From the IMG/VR virus record IMGVR_UViG_3300017917_001342, positions 311,669 to 375,668 of that record: a stretch of DNA of 64,000 nt, one strand, 5' to 3'. Of the stretch, positions 17,396 to 25,539 are shown piece after piece. Each line of letters begins with the position of its first letter. The first letter of the stretch is position 1. The DNA is from a virus. Below the pieces are notes generated by a model, which searched no databases, was not told where the DNA came from, and saw nothing but the letters and a program-made list of their open reading frames with translations. The translations under genes were made by a program, and so were the position numbers.

Positions 17396-18038
17396 TGTTC
17401 AATGCTCGCTTTAGTTCAGCTTTAGCAGACATTGCTAAATCAAGTGCCTTTTGATACTTGGTAGCATAGATGTCTTCTTTAATCATGTTGCCGGTTTTTT
17501 CTGCTTTTCTGTGTGCTAACTTTGCAGATATTGCGTCAACTCTATGGCTAGTATAACGTGCATCAATTTCAAATAGATTACGAACTTTGATATCGTTAAC
17601 AAATTTGTTGTTGTTTAACAGTTTAACAACACCCAACGCAACTTCGTATAGAGTAATGTCATCTGCGATCACAGTACCGGATGTTGCGTGTTCTATTCTG
17701 TAATATTGTTTACCAGCAATTCTACGTTCGTCGGTCATTATTTCTATCTTATAACCACCTACATTTACTGCACGGTCGCTACGAGTAGTCATTATGTCCA
17801 TCTTGGTGTTAACGTCGCCGTTGCTTTCTAGCATAACCTGATGAGTAACTTGATTGAGTTTGCTAAGCACATCTGCCATTGCGTTAATTTCACGCTGTGT
17901 TACAACACCCGGACCTGCTAGCTCAACACCTTCTGTTATTGGTGCAGATCCAGAAGTAGACATAGCCGGCGGTGTTTCGCCGTTCATAATAGCCATCATT
18001 CTGGCCATTGCTTCGCGTTCTTCGTTACTAACTACCAT
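17385..18038 (-). CDS. Unknown virion/core-type protein (217 aa)
   Basis: 217 residues, mostly helical. Residues near 34 (APITEGVELAG) contain an [I/L]xE site that could be cut by a T4-type prohead protease. The middle carries a small beta region (GGYKIEIMTDERR, QYYRIEHATSGTVI) resembling a tandem-strand module and the C-terminus is a Lys/Ala-rich helix. The gene shares one base with the 76-residue gene and overlaps the Fe-S carrier by 11, making a coupled chain. No named family recognised; head-associated by context. Confidence 0.6.
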   Translation of the reverse strand: MVVSNEEREAMARMMAIMNGETPPAMSTSGSAPITEGVELAGPGVVTQREINAMADVLSKLNQVTHQVMLESNGDVNTKMDIMTTRSDRAVNVGGYKIEIMTDERRIAGKQYYRIEHATSGTVIADDITLYEVALGVVKLLNNNKFVNDIKVRNLFEIDARYTSHRVDAISAKLAHRKAEKTGNMIKEDIYATKYQKALDLAMSAKAELKRALNNAN

Positions 18039-18268
18039 CAGTCTCTCTCCATGTATTCTATATCATTATAAGAGTAACACAGTTTACCTTCAATCATCAC
18101 ACGATCCAAAACTCCTCGAAAAACTAATTGTCTAGCAAGTTCTTGTTCGCGTTCATTGAGTTGTCGTTTGGGAAGAGGTTCACCGTTGCCTTTAACACGT
18201 TCCATAACTAGCATTTCATCATTGCTAATAGGAACCATCAAGCCACCAGTTATTTCAACAAATCTCAT
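18038..18268 (-). CDS. Unknown small conserved-type protein (76 aa)
   Basis: 76 residues: an N-terminal beta region (MRFVEITGGLMVPISNDE) and a helical middle with LNEREQELARQLVFRGVL ending in a small strand (CYSYNDIEYME). It has the look of a small folded regulatory or virion protein rather than an unstructured one, but no family is recognised. Both neighbours overlap it by a few bases, so it is translated as part of the 18957-17078 chain. Confidence 0.65.
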   Translation of the reverse strand: MRFVEITGGLMVPISNDEMLVMERVKGNGEPLPKRQLNEREQELARQLVFRGVLDRVMIEGKLCYSYNDIEYMERD

Positions 18269-18957
18269 TCTGTTGCCCCCGGTATAGTTGTAACACCAGA
18301 TACGTTTTTCTGTACGTTTGGATTGGTCATATCTTGTGCAGTTTTAATCAAGTCTGCACCCATAACTGCGATGGTATTGAGTGCTTGCACCTTTTGTCTA
18401 CCCGCAACTGTTTGTGGCGGATTATCATTTATAGTTTTACCTATAGTAGAAAGTATTGCACCGATAGTATACATTCTTGCAGCTTCGTCGTTGCCTTTGA
18501 ATTGTGGCAAATTAGAAGCTTGTTGTACCATACGATTTAGCATATCATCGCTTGCATCTTCTACAATGTACTGATCTTCGTTTGTGACAACAGTACCACT
18601 ATGTTCAAGACCTGCTAATTGCATCATGCGATTAATTGCTGGCATAGCAGTCACACCACCCATAACGCCTTCGTTTACTGATGATTTAGTTAATTTACTT
18701 TCGTGTACCATTGTTAAATGTCCGTTTAACATAATTCCTACTGAATTACGTGGGCCTTGGGGTATTTTTATTGTTGTTTCTATATTTTCGTATATTACAG
18801 TTTCGCCTATTTCATATCTAGGTTGAATGCCTGCTCCTGCTACTTCACTTTGACTAAAATGATGTTTTGCACGTCTACTCCAACGATCATCAGTTGTACC
18901 ATATAGGCCTTCTTCACCATCGAGATCAACTTGTGCAAATTTTTTAAGCTTTCTCAT
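18265..18957 (-). CDS. Unknown head/core-type protein with LAGL motif (230 aa)
   Basis: 230 residues. Contains a small beta region (YEIGETVIYENIETTI) that looks like an SH3-type barrel near residues 48-90, then INRMMQLAGLEHSG (109-121). The string MxLAGL recurs in the head-type proteins at 43437 and 40259, suggesting a shared interaction motif. The C-terminal half is helical. It begins after an AAGGAGA site and leads a four-gene coupled chain down to the Fe-S carrier. Role unknown; virion assembly is the best guess. Confidence 0.65.
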   Translation of the reverse strand: MRKLKKFAQVDLDGEEGLYGTTDDRWSRRAKHHFSQSEVAGAGIQPRYEIGETVIYENIETTIKIPQGPRNSVGIMLNGHLTMVHESKLTKSSVNEGVMGGVTAMPAINRMMQLAGLEHSGTVVTNEDQYIVEDASDDMLNRMVQQASNLPQFKGNDEAARMYTIGAILSTIGKTINDNPPQTVAGRQKVQALNTIAVMGADLIKTAQDMTNPNVQKNVSGVTTIPGATE

Positions 18958-19000
18958 GACATTCTCCTTTGAGATAGAATGATGTTAACTACTATTCATA

Positions 19001-19162
19001 TTATTCATATCTTGGTGATTTAATAGGAAACATCGGTTTGTGCTGTTTATGCATATCAGGTTGTGGTTCAAGATCCTTTGACACTTTTTTCAATGTGCCA
19101 TCTTTACGAACCCAAACTTTTTTTGTTCTAACAATACTGTCGAATACTTCGTCTAGTAGCAT
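19001..19162 (-). CDS. Small basic protein with late promoter (53 aa)
   Basis: 53 residues, rich in Lys and Asp: N-terminus MLLDEVFDSIVRTKKVW, C-terminus FPIKSPRYE. It is preceded by an AAGGAG site 7 bases before the ATG and by a late promoter (AATAAATA at 19181-19188), so it is very likely a real late gene although short. No family recognised. It follows the terminator of the abundant virion gene and ends just before the next gene chain. Confidence 0.7.
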   Translation of the reverse strand: MLLDEVFDSIVRTKKVWVRKDGTLKKVSKDLEPQPDMHKQHKPMFPIKSPRYE

Positions 19163-19180
19163 AACATGCTCCTTGTTTGA

Positions 19181-19188
19181 TATTTATT
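19181..19188 (-). promoter_or_regulatory. Late promoter (AATAAATA)
   Basis: One-base variant of TATAAATA, about 18 bases before the 53-residue gene and just after the terminator of the previous transcript. Confidence 0.6.
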
Positions 19189-19211
19189 GAAAATTTGAAG
19201 ACAATTAACAT

Positions 19212-19242
19212 AAAAGAAAAAGGGCACACAAGGTGCCCTTTT
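19212..19242 (-). terminator. Strong rho-independent terminator
   Basis: A 10-bp stem (AAAAGGGCAC with GTGCCCTTTT, 19218-19227 and 19233-19242), 5-base loop, then a U-rich run on the minus strand. It ends the transcript of the 261-residue virion protein. Confidence 0.85.
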
Positions 19243-19265
19243 CCTGTAGCATAATAGCGTATCTA

Positions 19266-20051
19266 TTATACGACTAGTGTACCTGACATCATGGTGCTCA
19301 TTGCTACCATAGTGTTGGTTAGTGTTGCACTTGAAGTGTTCCAAGTACTTACGTATGGAGCAACAGTGTTTGATGTCGCATACTGGCTGTTTGTTGCAGC
19401 AGCAGTGCTGTTGCTTGAACCACTTAGAACCTGTGCGCTCTGAGTGTCGTATGCGAGCAAGCCGTCTAGGCCGCCGTAGAGTGTGTTGCTGCTAAGAATA
19501 CCATAACCATTTAGGTTAGTGTTGTCATAGCTGGTACCTGCGTAGTTGCCGTTACCGTATGTTTCCCACTCGTTGTTCTTTTCAGTACTGACGTTAACAA
19601 TGGTAATTGTCTTACCAGTTGTGTATGCAGAACCAAATACACTAGAAACTGTACCGTTGTTGTTGTAGTAGCCAGCTTCTGCGAAGTATGTACTTGTGTT
19701 AGCATTGATTGTAGTACCGTTGATACTACTTGGAAGAACTTTGATACCGATTTGAACTGGGTTACCACGACCAGCGAATGTGCTGATCAAGTTGTCCATG
19801 TTGCGCTGCTTATAGAAAGCATCAAGGTAGCTGTTAAGTGTACTGTATGTGATTGCTGTACCTGCACCGTTAACAACTGTTACGTTTGTCCAGATGCCAA
19901 GTGTAGCATATACTTGGTAACCAGGTAGACTAGTTACTGGTGTATCTACGTTGGTTTGTGCAACTGGCACAACTGTAGCAAACGAGAACCACTGTGGTTG
20001 ACCGCTAAGGAACGAACCAGCTTTTCTGTTGCCATTTACTAGGTCTGTCAT
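19266..20051 (-). CDS. Probable abundant virion protein (261 aa)
   Basis: 261 residues, rich in Ser, Thr, Asn, Gly and Tyr and low in Lys and Glu, like a beta-rich structural protein. No known domain is recognised. It is a one-gene unit with an exact TATAAATA promoter (20094-20101), an AGGAGAG ribosome site and its own strong terminator (19212-19242). That layout is typical of a highly made virion protein such as a capsid decoration or tail component, but homology to any T4 protein could not be seen. Confidence 0.75.
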   Translation of the reverse strand: MTDLVNGNRKAGSFLSGQPQWFSFATVVPVAQTNVDTPVTSLPGYQVYATLGIWTNVTVVNGAGTAITYSTLNSYLDAFYKQRNMDNLISTFAGRGNPVQIGIKVLPSSINGTTINANTSTYFAEAGYYNNNGTVSSVFGSAYTTGKTITIVNVSTEKNNEWETYGNGNYAGTSYDNTNLNGYGILSSNTLYGGLDGLLAYDTQSAQVLSGSSNSTAAATNSQYATSNTVAPYVSTWNTSSATLTNTMVAMSTMMSGTLVV

Positions 20052-20093
20052 TATATCTCTCCTGAGAATTTATGCAAAACTGCTTTGCTGAGA

Positions 20094-20101
20094 TATTTAT
20101 A
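20094..20101 (-). promoter_or_regulatory. T4-type late promoter (TATAAATA)
   Basis: Exact consensus, 42 bases before the 261-residue virion gene. The leader contains a small hairpin (GCAAA/TTTGC) and the ribosome site. Confidence 0.8.
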
Positions 20102-20113
20102 CCTAGAGGCAAA

Positions 20114-20323
20114 TTATTTAGATTTGCGGCTCTTTTTACGCTTAGTTTCGGTTGGTTGTGGAATATAGCCAAACAAACTAGGACGTCTGTTTATCGCGCT
20201 CATGGGATTTGCTACACTAGCTATACTACCTGCAGAAGTTGCACCGCCAGATGCACTTTCTATGATATCTATAATTTTTTTGTCTCTGTCGTTTGCAAAT
20301 TCTTTGAGTTTCACGATAATCAT
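20114..20323 (-). CDS. Small basic protein (69 aa)
   Basis: 69 residues with an N-terminal helix (LKEFANDRDKKIIDIIESAS) and a strongly basic tail (ETKRKKSRKSK). No family is recognised. Its ATG overlaps the stop of the ligase-like gene by 4 bases, so it is translated with it. The basic tail could bind nucleic acid, which would fit a partner of the ligase-like protein, but this is inference. Confidence 0.55.
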   Translation of the reverse strand: MIIVKLKEFANDRDKKIIDIIESASGGATSAGSIASVANPMSAINRRPSLFGYIPQPTETKRKKSRKSK

Positions 20324-21468
20324 TCCTTACGCATAAAATGTGGTCTATCTACTAGTTTAATTTTAGCAGTTGGAGTATCTGCTACGTACCCTTCATGCCC
20401 TTGCTGTCCGTGCAATATTGCACCTATTGTATTACCAACTTGTTTATCAACATTGCTACGTATATAGTCTTTAAGCTTCACTAATTGTTCTACTATTGTC
20501 CAAAGTGCATTATACCCGTGTTCATGCTGACTGATCCAGTCTAGCATATTTGCACGTTTGTTTTCTGTCAGTTTACTTTCAGGACTACTTATCCAGGTGA
20601 TAAATCCGTGCTTAGCATCAGACACCCCTCGAATTCCATGAGATGCTCTCTGTGCTAGATACTGTTTTAGTTTAGCACTTAGGTCTGACAGTTTAGCGGC
20701 ACGCAGTTGATCAATATCTAAAAACGTATCTATTTCAGACCTAGATCTAGTTATTAAAGTGTCTATTGCAGTTTTTATATTGTTTGGGACATGTACAACT
20801 TCTAGATCATGTATTTCAGGGCCCATTATGACTAAACCTGCAATGTCTTTGAGACCCAATTTACTAACATTGCCTATTGCACGAGAATCGTCAACTGATT
20901 GATCGTCGAACTCGCTGTGTACAACAATGCCGGCAATGCTGTTGCTTATTTTGTTACCGAGCAAACTGTCAACCGGTATTGAATAGGTAATTTTGTTTGG
21001 TTTGAATACGTAGTTGCCATTGATTATTTGAGGTTTAGACGTCCAAAGTACGTCACCTTGCAGATAACCTTTGTAGTCGTCTGGTACTGCACTATCTAGT
21101 AATGGATACAATTTTGCTATGCTGTCTGCGTATACTTCTCTACCAACTTCGTTTGGTTTACGCATAAACAGCATTTGTTGGACTTCAGCTTGGCTGCGTG
21201 GCATGCCGCCCGGTTTTTTGCTGTTAAATCCGCTCTTATCGGTCAATACCATACCAGGAGAATAATCTCTACCGAATATGATTGCAGGACTACCATCCCA
21301 CTTAATGCTTACACTTCTAGGCTCTTCTGCTGCATGAATCATTGCAGCAAGTGCTTTTTTAGCACCTAAAGTCCCTTCGTCGAACACAAGATCTTCTGGA
21401 TGATCAATTCGTGCTTTTGCTTCTGTTATAAACCAACGTTGTGGTACTACAATATCTAGGTGCCGCAT
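20320..21468 (-). CDS. DUF6267-type protein, DNA-ligase/nucleotidyltransferase-like
   Basis: 382 residues from the ATG at 21466-21468. The segment SIKWDGSPAIIFGRD has the K-x-D-G motif (K56-D58-G59) of ATP-dependent ligases and capping enzymes, and later YKGYLQGDVLW resembles a ligase motif III region. This fits the phage DUF6267 family. It may form a covalent nucleotide-lysine intermediate; whether it joins nucleic acid ends is unknown. The N-terminus MRHLDIVVPQRWFITEAK contains FITE-A, like the T4 capsid-targeting cleavage site. The upstream in-frame start is TTG and lies before the likely transcript start, so it is not used. Sigma70-like promoter at 21498-21526. Confidence 0.7.
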   Translation of the reverse strand: MRHLDIVVPQRWFITEAKARIDHPEDLVFDEGTLGAKKALAAMIHAAEEPRSVSIKWDGSPAIIFGRDYSPGMVLTDKSGFNSKKPGGMPRSQAEVQQMLFMRKPNEVGREVYADSIAKLYPLLDSAVPDDYKGYLQGDVLWTSKPQIINGNYVFKPNKITYSIPVDSLLGNKISNSIAGIVVHSEFDDQSVDDSRAIGNVSKLGLKDIAGLVIMGPEIHDLEVVHVPNNIKTAIDTLITRSRSEIDTFLDIDQLRAAKLSDLSAKLKQYLAQRASHGIRGVSDAKHGFITWISSPESKLTENKRANMLDWISQHEHGYNALWTIVEQLVKLKDYIRSNVDKQVGNTIGAILHGQQGHEGYVADTPTAKIKLVDRPHFMRKE

Positions 21469-21497
21469 TGTTATCTGTCCGTGATATCTAAGTTGGT

Positions 21498-21526
21498 ATA
21501 ATAGCAAAATTTCAAAAACAATGCAA
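21498..21526 (-). promoter_or_regulatory. Sigma70-like promoter for ligase-like gene
   Basis: -35 TTGCAT (21521-21526), 17-base spacer, -10 TATTAT (21498-21503). Predicted start near 21491, about 23 bases before the ATG. Confidence 0.55.
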
Positions 21527-21530
21527 GACT

Positions 21531-21779
21531 TTACTTTTCGTTTTTGAGTTCTTTTATCTTGCGAAGAAACTTCTTGTTATCTTCACTTACGATACTTCTG
21601 TGTAATCTTTTTACCAAGTCTTGAGCAACTTCGTCAGGATAGGTTTCTTTGATAAGCTGCACTAAATTGATAGCACTGGCAATAATATGACTAGCACGGC
21701 TTTCAATAACCGTGTGTTTACTCTTAGCAGGTACGAACTTGTCAAGCTCATCAAGTAAACTGTTGATCTTATCGACCAT
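21531..21779 (-). CDS. Unknown small helical protein (82 aa)
   Basis: 82 residues from the ATG at 21777-21779, chosen because GAGG lies 6 bases before it (an ATG 12 bases upstream at 21791 is also in frame). The protein is mainly helical (VDKINSLLDELDKF, RASHIIASAINLVQLIKE, VKRLHRSIVSEDNKKF) with a basic C-terminus. No family recognised. It has a GCTAAATAA late-type site and lies upstream of the ligase-like gene. Confidence 0.6.
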   Translation of the reverse strand: MVDKINSLLDELDKFVPAKSKHTVIESRASHIIASAINLVQLIKETYPDEVAQDLVKRLHRSIVSEDNKKFLRKIKELKNEK

Positions 21780-21802
21780 TATGATCCTCACTCGTTGCAG
21801 AT

Positions 21803-21810
21803 TATTTAGC
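21803..21810 (-). promoter_or_regulatory. Possible late promoter, GCTAAATA variant
   Basis: GCTAAATAAT, about 24 bases before the 82-residue gene and facing away from the plus-strand late site at 21826-21833. Confidence 0.4.
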
Positions 21811-21825
21811 GGTAAATCTTAATCA

Positions 21826-21833
21826 GATAAATA
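21826..21833 (+). promoter_or_regulatory. Late promoter (GATAAATA)
   Basis: One-base variant of TATAAATA, 24 bases before the plus-strand core-type gene. The leader holds an AGAGGT ribosome site. Confidence 0.65.
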
Positions 21834-21856
21834 CCTTTAGCAGAGGTAAAAATATT

Positions 21857-22303
21857 ATGGATAACATTGAATCTATTAAATCATATAAAGACTTGATCAG
21901 TCGGTTAAATGAGGCTGAAGAAGAGCCTGCTGTTACACCACCAGCAGAAGAGCCTGCTGTTACACCCCCGCCGGAAGAAGAGCCTGCTGCTGCACCAGAA
22001 GCAGATACAGTTGACCAAGAACAAGACGACAAAGAAATTGAAGATGTAATGACATCTCCAAAGTCTGAAACTAAAAAGATATCTATTGGTACACTTGCAT
22101 CTGATTTAGGTCTTGAAAATCCTGACATATTCAAATCTGCATTTAGACAACTTCGCAAAGGCGAATTACCAGACGACGAAGATGAAATGCGCGAATTGGG
22201 CGATGCATTTTTTAAAATAATGACCGCAGACGCATCTACCACACAAAGAGTAATAAATCGTCTGCGATCCATTTATCGTAAATCTTCTAAACCTAACGTC
22301 TAA
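21857..22303 (+). CDS. Acidic prohead-core-like protein (148 aa)
   Basis: 148 residues. An N-terminal helix with SYKDLISRLNEAEEE contains an LNE-A site resembling the T4 capsid-targeting/cleavage motif. A Glu/Pro/Ala repeat (EEPAVTPPAEEPAVTPPPEEE, about 22-45) follows, then an acidic linker and a folded C-terminal domain (IGTLASDLGLENPDIF, then QRVINRLRSIY). This is the composition of a small scaffold or core protein. It overlaps the end of the gp41 gene by 11 bases, tail to tail. Core role is inferred from composition and the late promoter. Confidence 0.65.
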   Translation: MDNIESIKSYKDLISRLNEAEEEPAVTPPAEEPAVTPPPEEEPAAAPEADTVDQEQDDKEIEDVMTSPKSETKKISIGTLASDLGLENPDIFKSAFRQLRKGELPDDEDEMRELGDAFFKIMTADASTTQRVINRLRSIYRKSSKPNV

Positions 22304-23729
22304 TTAAACTAGTCAACGACTGCAAATTCTGCATGTTCTTAGCTAAATCCGATGTGGGTTTAGCCGTTGCAACCTGTCGTGCTGCTGCTGGTGTATCTGT
22401 TTGATCAGCAGTGTTTTTTCTACGCAATGCATCAAACATATCTGCACCAGCAGCACTGGCCTGTAACTGATTTTGCTGTTCTTCGTCCAAATCAAATATA
22501 CGCAGTGTATTTGGATCAAATCCTAAGAATACTTTGCTTCCAACACCACTTGAACTACGAGTTTTTAAGAACTGTATTTGATACTGACCGCGCTCTTTCA
22601 TTGCTGCACTAGCAAAGATACTGATCACGTTGTCTGCTGTTTGAACTTTACTCAAACCACCTGCAATATGACTGTGGTCATGTTCTTGTTCTTGCACTGC
22701 TGATCTGTTTAACTGAGATGCTGTGATCCCAATCATATTGCGATCTGTACAAAGCCCTCTGAACTCTTCTGTAACAAACTTGTCTTTGATATTCAAGTTA
22801 CTCGGATCAATTGCTTTGTTGTTTGGATAAAGAAGATCAAGATAATCTACTATCAACACATCGCAACGTTGTTGGGTTTCAATTTCATAGTTTTTGAGAT
22901 ATGCTTTGAGATCATTACAGGTGCTACCCTGTGGCAATTGTCTAACATGTAGTAAACCACTTGATCGTTGTGCTTGCTTAACTTTGAGTTCAACAGTGTC
23001 TAGATTCCTAAAGATTTCTTTACTGCCAACTTCAGTAAGCATACTGTCCATACGCATACTTGTCAGACCTTCGCTAAGTTCTAATGTGATATAAACCACG
23101 TTTAGCTTTTGCTTAGCAAGGTTTATACTCATGTTTTGCAAGAACAGACTTTTACCAACACCAGAACCTGCTGCCCATATGGTTATCTCGCCTCGATTGA
23201 TACCGCCATAGAGCTTGTCGTCAACTGATTTCCAGCCAGTGGTTACCTGTCCGTTTTTGTCTTTAATTTTCAATAGACGTTCGCGCGGATTTTCAAAGTA
23301 GTTAGTACCTATATCACTTTGCAGACTTATTAAGATTGCATCTCTAACTAGTTTTTCAACTTCGCCATAGTTACCTTTGTCGATGAGTTCAGTACTTGCC
23401 AACACTGCTTCTGCCAATGCACGATTTTTACAAAATTCTTCAATTTCTTTCAAAAACGCATCTTGGTGACCGTCTGTTATATTTTCGATAAAATCAAACT
23501 CAATACCAGTTTCTGCTTTTACCTGTATAAACTTAGGCAATACTCGATATTCATCTGCATGTTTGAGAATATACCGCATAGCAGGTCGCAGTTTATTAAC
23601 AAAATACTTTGCATTTAAAATGTTGACACAGCGAGCAAATATATCCTCACTGCTCAGCAACACGCTTATAAGCAACTTTTGTTTTTCTTCACCATATTGT
23701 ATCGATTCTTGTTCTTCGCGCCTTGCCAT
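22293..23729 (-). CDS. 41: Replicative DNA helicase, DnaB/gp41-like
   Basis: 478 residues, the size of T4 gp41. The RecA-type core has Walker A GSGVGKS (188-194), an ITLELSEGLTSMR strand, Walker B VLIVDYLDLL and a SQLNRSA motif, all typical of hexameric DnaB-family helicases. The N-terminal 150 residues are the helical primase-interaction part. It unwinds the fork and works with the gp61 primase encoded two genes upstream. Ribosome site AAGGAAG. The gene starts one base after the nucleotidyltransferase gene. Confidence 0.95.
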   Translation of the reverse strand: MARREEQESIQYGEEKQKLLISVLLSSEDIFARCVNILNAKYFVNKLRPAMRYILKHADEYRVLPKFIQVKAETGIEFDFIENITDGHQDAFLKEIEEFCKNRALAEAVLASTELIDKGNYGEVEKLVRDAILISLQSDIGTNYFENPRERLLKIKDKNGQVTTGWKSVDDKLYGGINRGEITIWAAGSGVGKSLFLQNMSINLAKQKLNVVYITLELSEGLTSMRMDSMLTEVGSKEIFRNLDTVELKVKQAQRSSGLLHVRQLPQGSTCNDLKAYLKNYEIETQQRCDVLIVDYLDLLYPNNKAIDPSNLNIKDKFVTEEFRGLCTDRNMIGITASQLNRSAVQEQEHDHSHIAGGLSKVQTADNVISIFASAAMKERGQYQIQFLKTRSSSGVGSKVFLGFDPNTLRIFDLDEEQQNQLQASAAGADMFDALRRKNTADQTDTPAAARQVATAKPTSDLAKNMQNLQSLTSLIRR

Positions 23730-23730
23730 C

Positions 23731-24498
23731 TTACTTCCTTATAATATCATCTTCGACACAGTTTTCGCCAAACTGTATTTCTACCATTCTTAATTCTTCA
23801 GTACCTTCGTTGGCTAACTGATGCCAGTCGCCTGTGTGTATCCAAAGGTGTTCGTGTTCACTAAAGACACCAGCTAATTCTACATCGCTGCTGACATTCA
23901 GGGTATATACAGTTGCTTTACCGTGTGTAACGAACCAAAACTCAGACCGCTTGTCATGCTTTTGCATGCTTAGACGTTTACCCGGTTCTACCGTTAATTC
24001 TTTTAGTTTTACACTTTTACCGTCTTGATGTAGCACTCTGTAATACCCCCATTGCCTTTCTGTTTTGGCGTTTTTCCAATCTTCTAATAACCACGAGCTA
24101 GAGTTGGCTTTGTTATTACCTCCAACTGCCCAGACAAATTTTAAATCATCGTCGATCATAGACATCCGCATCTCTGGTGTGTTAGTGCTGCCTCTATCGC
24201 CGCCGTTTGCAAAAATTATAATGTCATCTGGATATTGCATTCTAACTTTTTTAATAGCGTCACATGCAGATCCGTCACTATCATCGAATTCAATTACATC
24301 ATCTACTACTTCCAAATTAGCAATTACACTTTTACGTTCTGGCATAGACATAAAAGGACGTTCTTTTTTTCTAGTAAGCCATGCATCTGAATTAAGCCCG
24401 ACTATTAATTTATCACCTAGAGATTTTGCAGCAATTAGGTACGCGATGTGGCCGCTGTGTATCGGATCAAATCCGCCTGTACACAATACAATTTTCAT
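23731..24498 (-). CDS. Fused nucleotidyltransferase (RfaE/TagD-type) and sugar-isomerase-type cupin
   Basis: 255 residues, two domains. Residues 1-130 are a cytidylyltransferase-like Rossmann domain with GGFDPIHSGHI (HxGH catalytic motif). Residues 145-255 are a cupin of the mannose-6-phosphate isomerase type II group (WGYYRVLHQDG, KRLSMQKHDKRSEFWFV, HTGDWHQL). The fusion probably makes or activates a nucleotide sugar or polyol. Its ATG overlaps the primase stop by 4 bases and its stop lies one base before gp41, so it is embedded in the replisome operon. The link to replication is unexplained; surface-glycan synthesis is the more usual role. Confidence 0.85.
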   Translation of the reverse strand: MKIVLCTGGFDPIHSGHIAYLIAAKSLGDKLIVGLNSDAWLTRKKERPFMSMPERKSVIANLEVVDDVIEFDDSDGSACDAIKKVRMQYPDDIIIFANGGDRGSTNTPEMRMSMIDDDLKFVWAVGGNNKANSSSWLLEDWKNAKTERQWGYYRVLHQDGKSVKLKELTVEPGKRLSMQKHDKRSEFWFVTHGKATVYTLNVSSDVELAGVFSEHEHLWIHTGDWHQLANEGTEELRMVEIQFGENCVEDDIIRK

Positions 24499-25517
24499 GA
24501 TTTGAACATCCTTCTTTTGATATTGATTTGCAATTTATTATGTGTTCTATTGTCTATTATAGTTTGCAACGTGAAAAGTTTACCGTATTTGCAAGATGCA
24601 TCTGCGGCATCTTTAACATCATCTTCCCATTCTGGAAAACTAACTGCCCAGTTCTCTTCTAATGCAACATCTATGAGACCTTGATTTTTACGCTGCCTGT
24701 CTGGCAACACAATTATTTCTTTGTCTGTGCTTTTTAGCAATGATAATTGTTGTTTGTTCAATTTGCTACCTAAAGCAGCAACACCATCTATTGCAATAGC
24801 ATCTAGTGGCCCTTCGACTAATATTACATATTTTCTATTTGTTTTATGAATTACATCGCTGTTAAACAAATAGCCAAGCTGGAGATCACTGTTATAATAT
24901 CTAGGAGTATCAGTTGGCGGTTTGCCTGCATAGCGTGCGGTCCACCCTACAATTTTATTTTTGTAATAAAATGGAATAATAAATCGCTTGTTGAGATCCC
25001 ATTTTTCGCTTGACGACCAATAATAATCCCAACCATTGGCAATTGCCGAGCCACGCGATGCAAGATAGTTACAGCATTGAACAAACTCGTCTGTGACGTT
25101 GTCATCTTCCATAACAACTTGAAACGGCCTTGCATTTTCTGGCAATTTAACTTCTGTAAAATCTGTTATGATTTTTACATCGCTAGTAGTTACTGCTACA
25201 TCAACACCATTTATTTTGTTATGCAATAATTCTAGCTTGACTCGTTTAACATCATCATCTGACACACCAAGCCATTTTAACAGATTATCAAATTTCTTGC
25301 TGATATTTTGATTGTCATAAACAGTTTTAAAACCACAGTTATAACAATTATATGCAACATATCCGCCTTCAGCCATAAGAAGGTTGCCGCGCATTCTATT
25401 GTCTTGATTATGGCCGCGATGATGACAACAAGGTGCATTAAACATAACCCAGCCGCGTGGACTAGATTTACGTTTTTGTGGTAGATGTTCCGCTATCAAC
25501 TGATGTACGAGTGCCAT
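24495..25517 (-). CDS. 61: DNA primase, gp61-like
   Basis: 340 residues, T4 gp61 size. An N-terminal zinc site (C30, C31, H33 region and CYNC at 58-61) reads single-strand templates. The middle shows a TOPRIM domain (VILVEGPLDAIAIDG with acid E, then IIVLPDRQ). It makes RNA primers with the gp41 helicase. There is no ribosome site; TATAAT stands 5 bases before the ATG, so the mRNA should be leaderless. It starts the operon primase - nucleotidyltransferase/cupin - helicase. Confidence 0.9.
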   Translation of the reverse strand: MALVHQLIAEHLPQKRKSSPRGWVMFNAPCCHHRGHNQDNRMRGNLLMAEGGYVAYNCYNCGFKTVYDNQNISKKFDNLLKWLGVSDDDVKRVKLELLHNKINGVDVAVTTSDVKIITDFTEVKLPENARPFQVVMEDDNVTDEFVQCCNYLASRGSAIANGWDYYWSSSEKWDLNKRFIIPFYYKNKIVGWTARYAGKPPTDTPRYYNSDLQLGYLFNSDVIHKTNRKYVILVEGPLDAIAIDGVAALGSKLNKQQLSLLKSTDKEIIVLPDRQRKNQGLIDVALEENWAVSFPEWEDDVKDAADASCKYGKLFTLQTIIDNRTHNKLQINIKRRMFKS

Positions 25518-25522
25518 CTACC

Positions 25523-25528
25523 ATTATA
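25523..25528 (-). promoter_or_regulatory. -10 element TATAAT before primase ATG, leaderless
   Basis: A perfect -10 hexamer 5 bases before the primase ATG (25515-25517). At 17-base spacing the -35 is poor (TATAAA), so activity may depend on an activator. Confidence 0.5.
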
Positions 25529-25539
25529 TGATCTACAGG

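Noticed and set aside
21857-22303. CRISPR or tandem repeat DNA in the GAAGAGCCTGCTGTTACA stretch
   Set aside because: The repeat is short, in frame and encodes a Glu/Pro/Ala-rich linker; there are no spacers.
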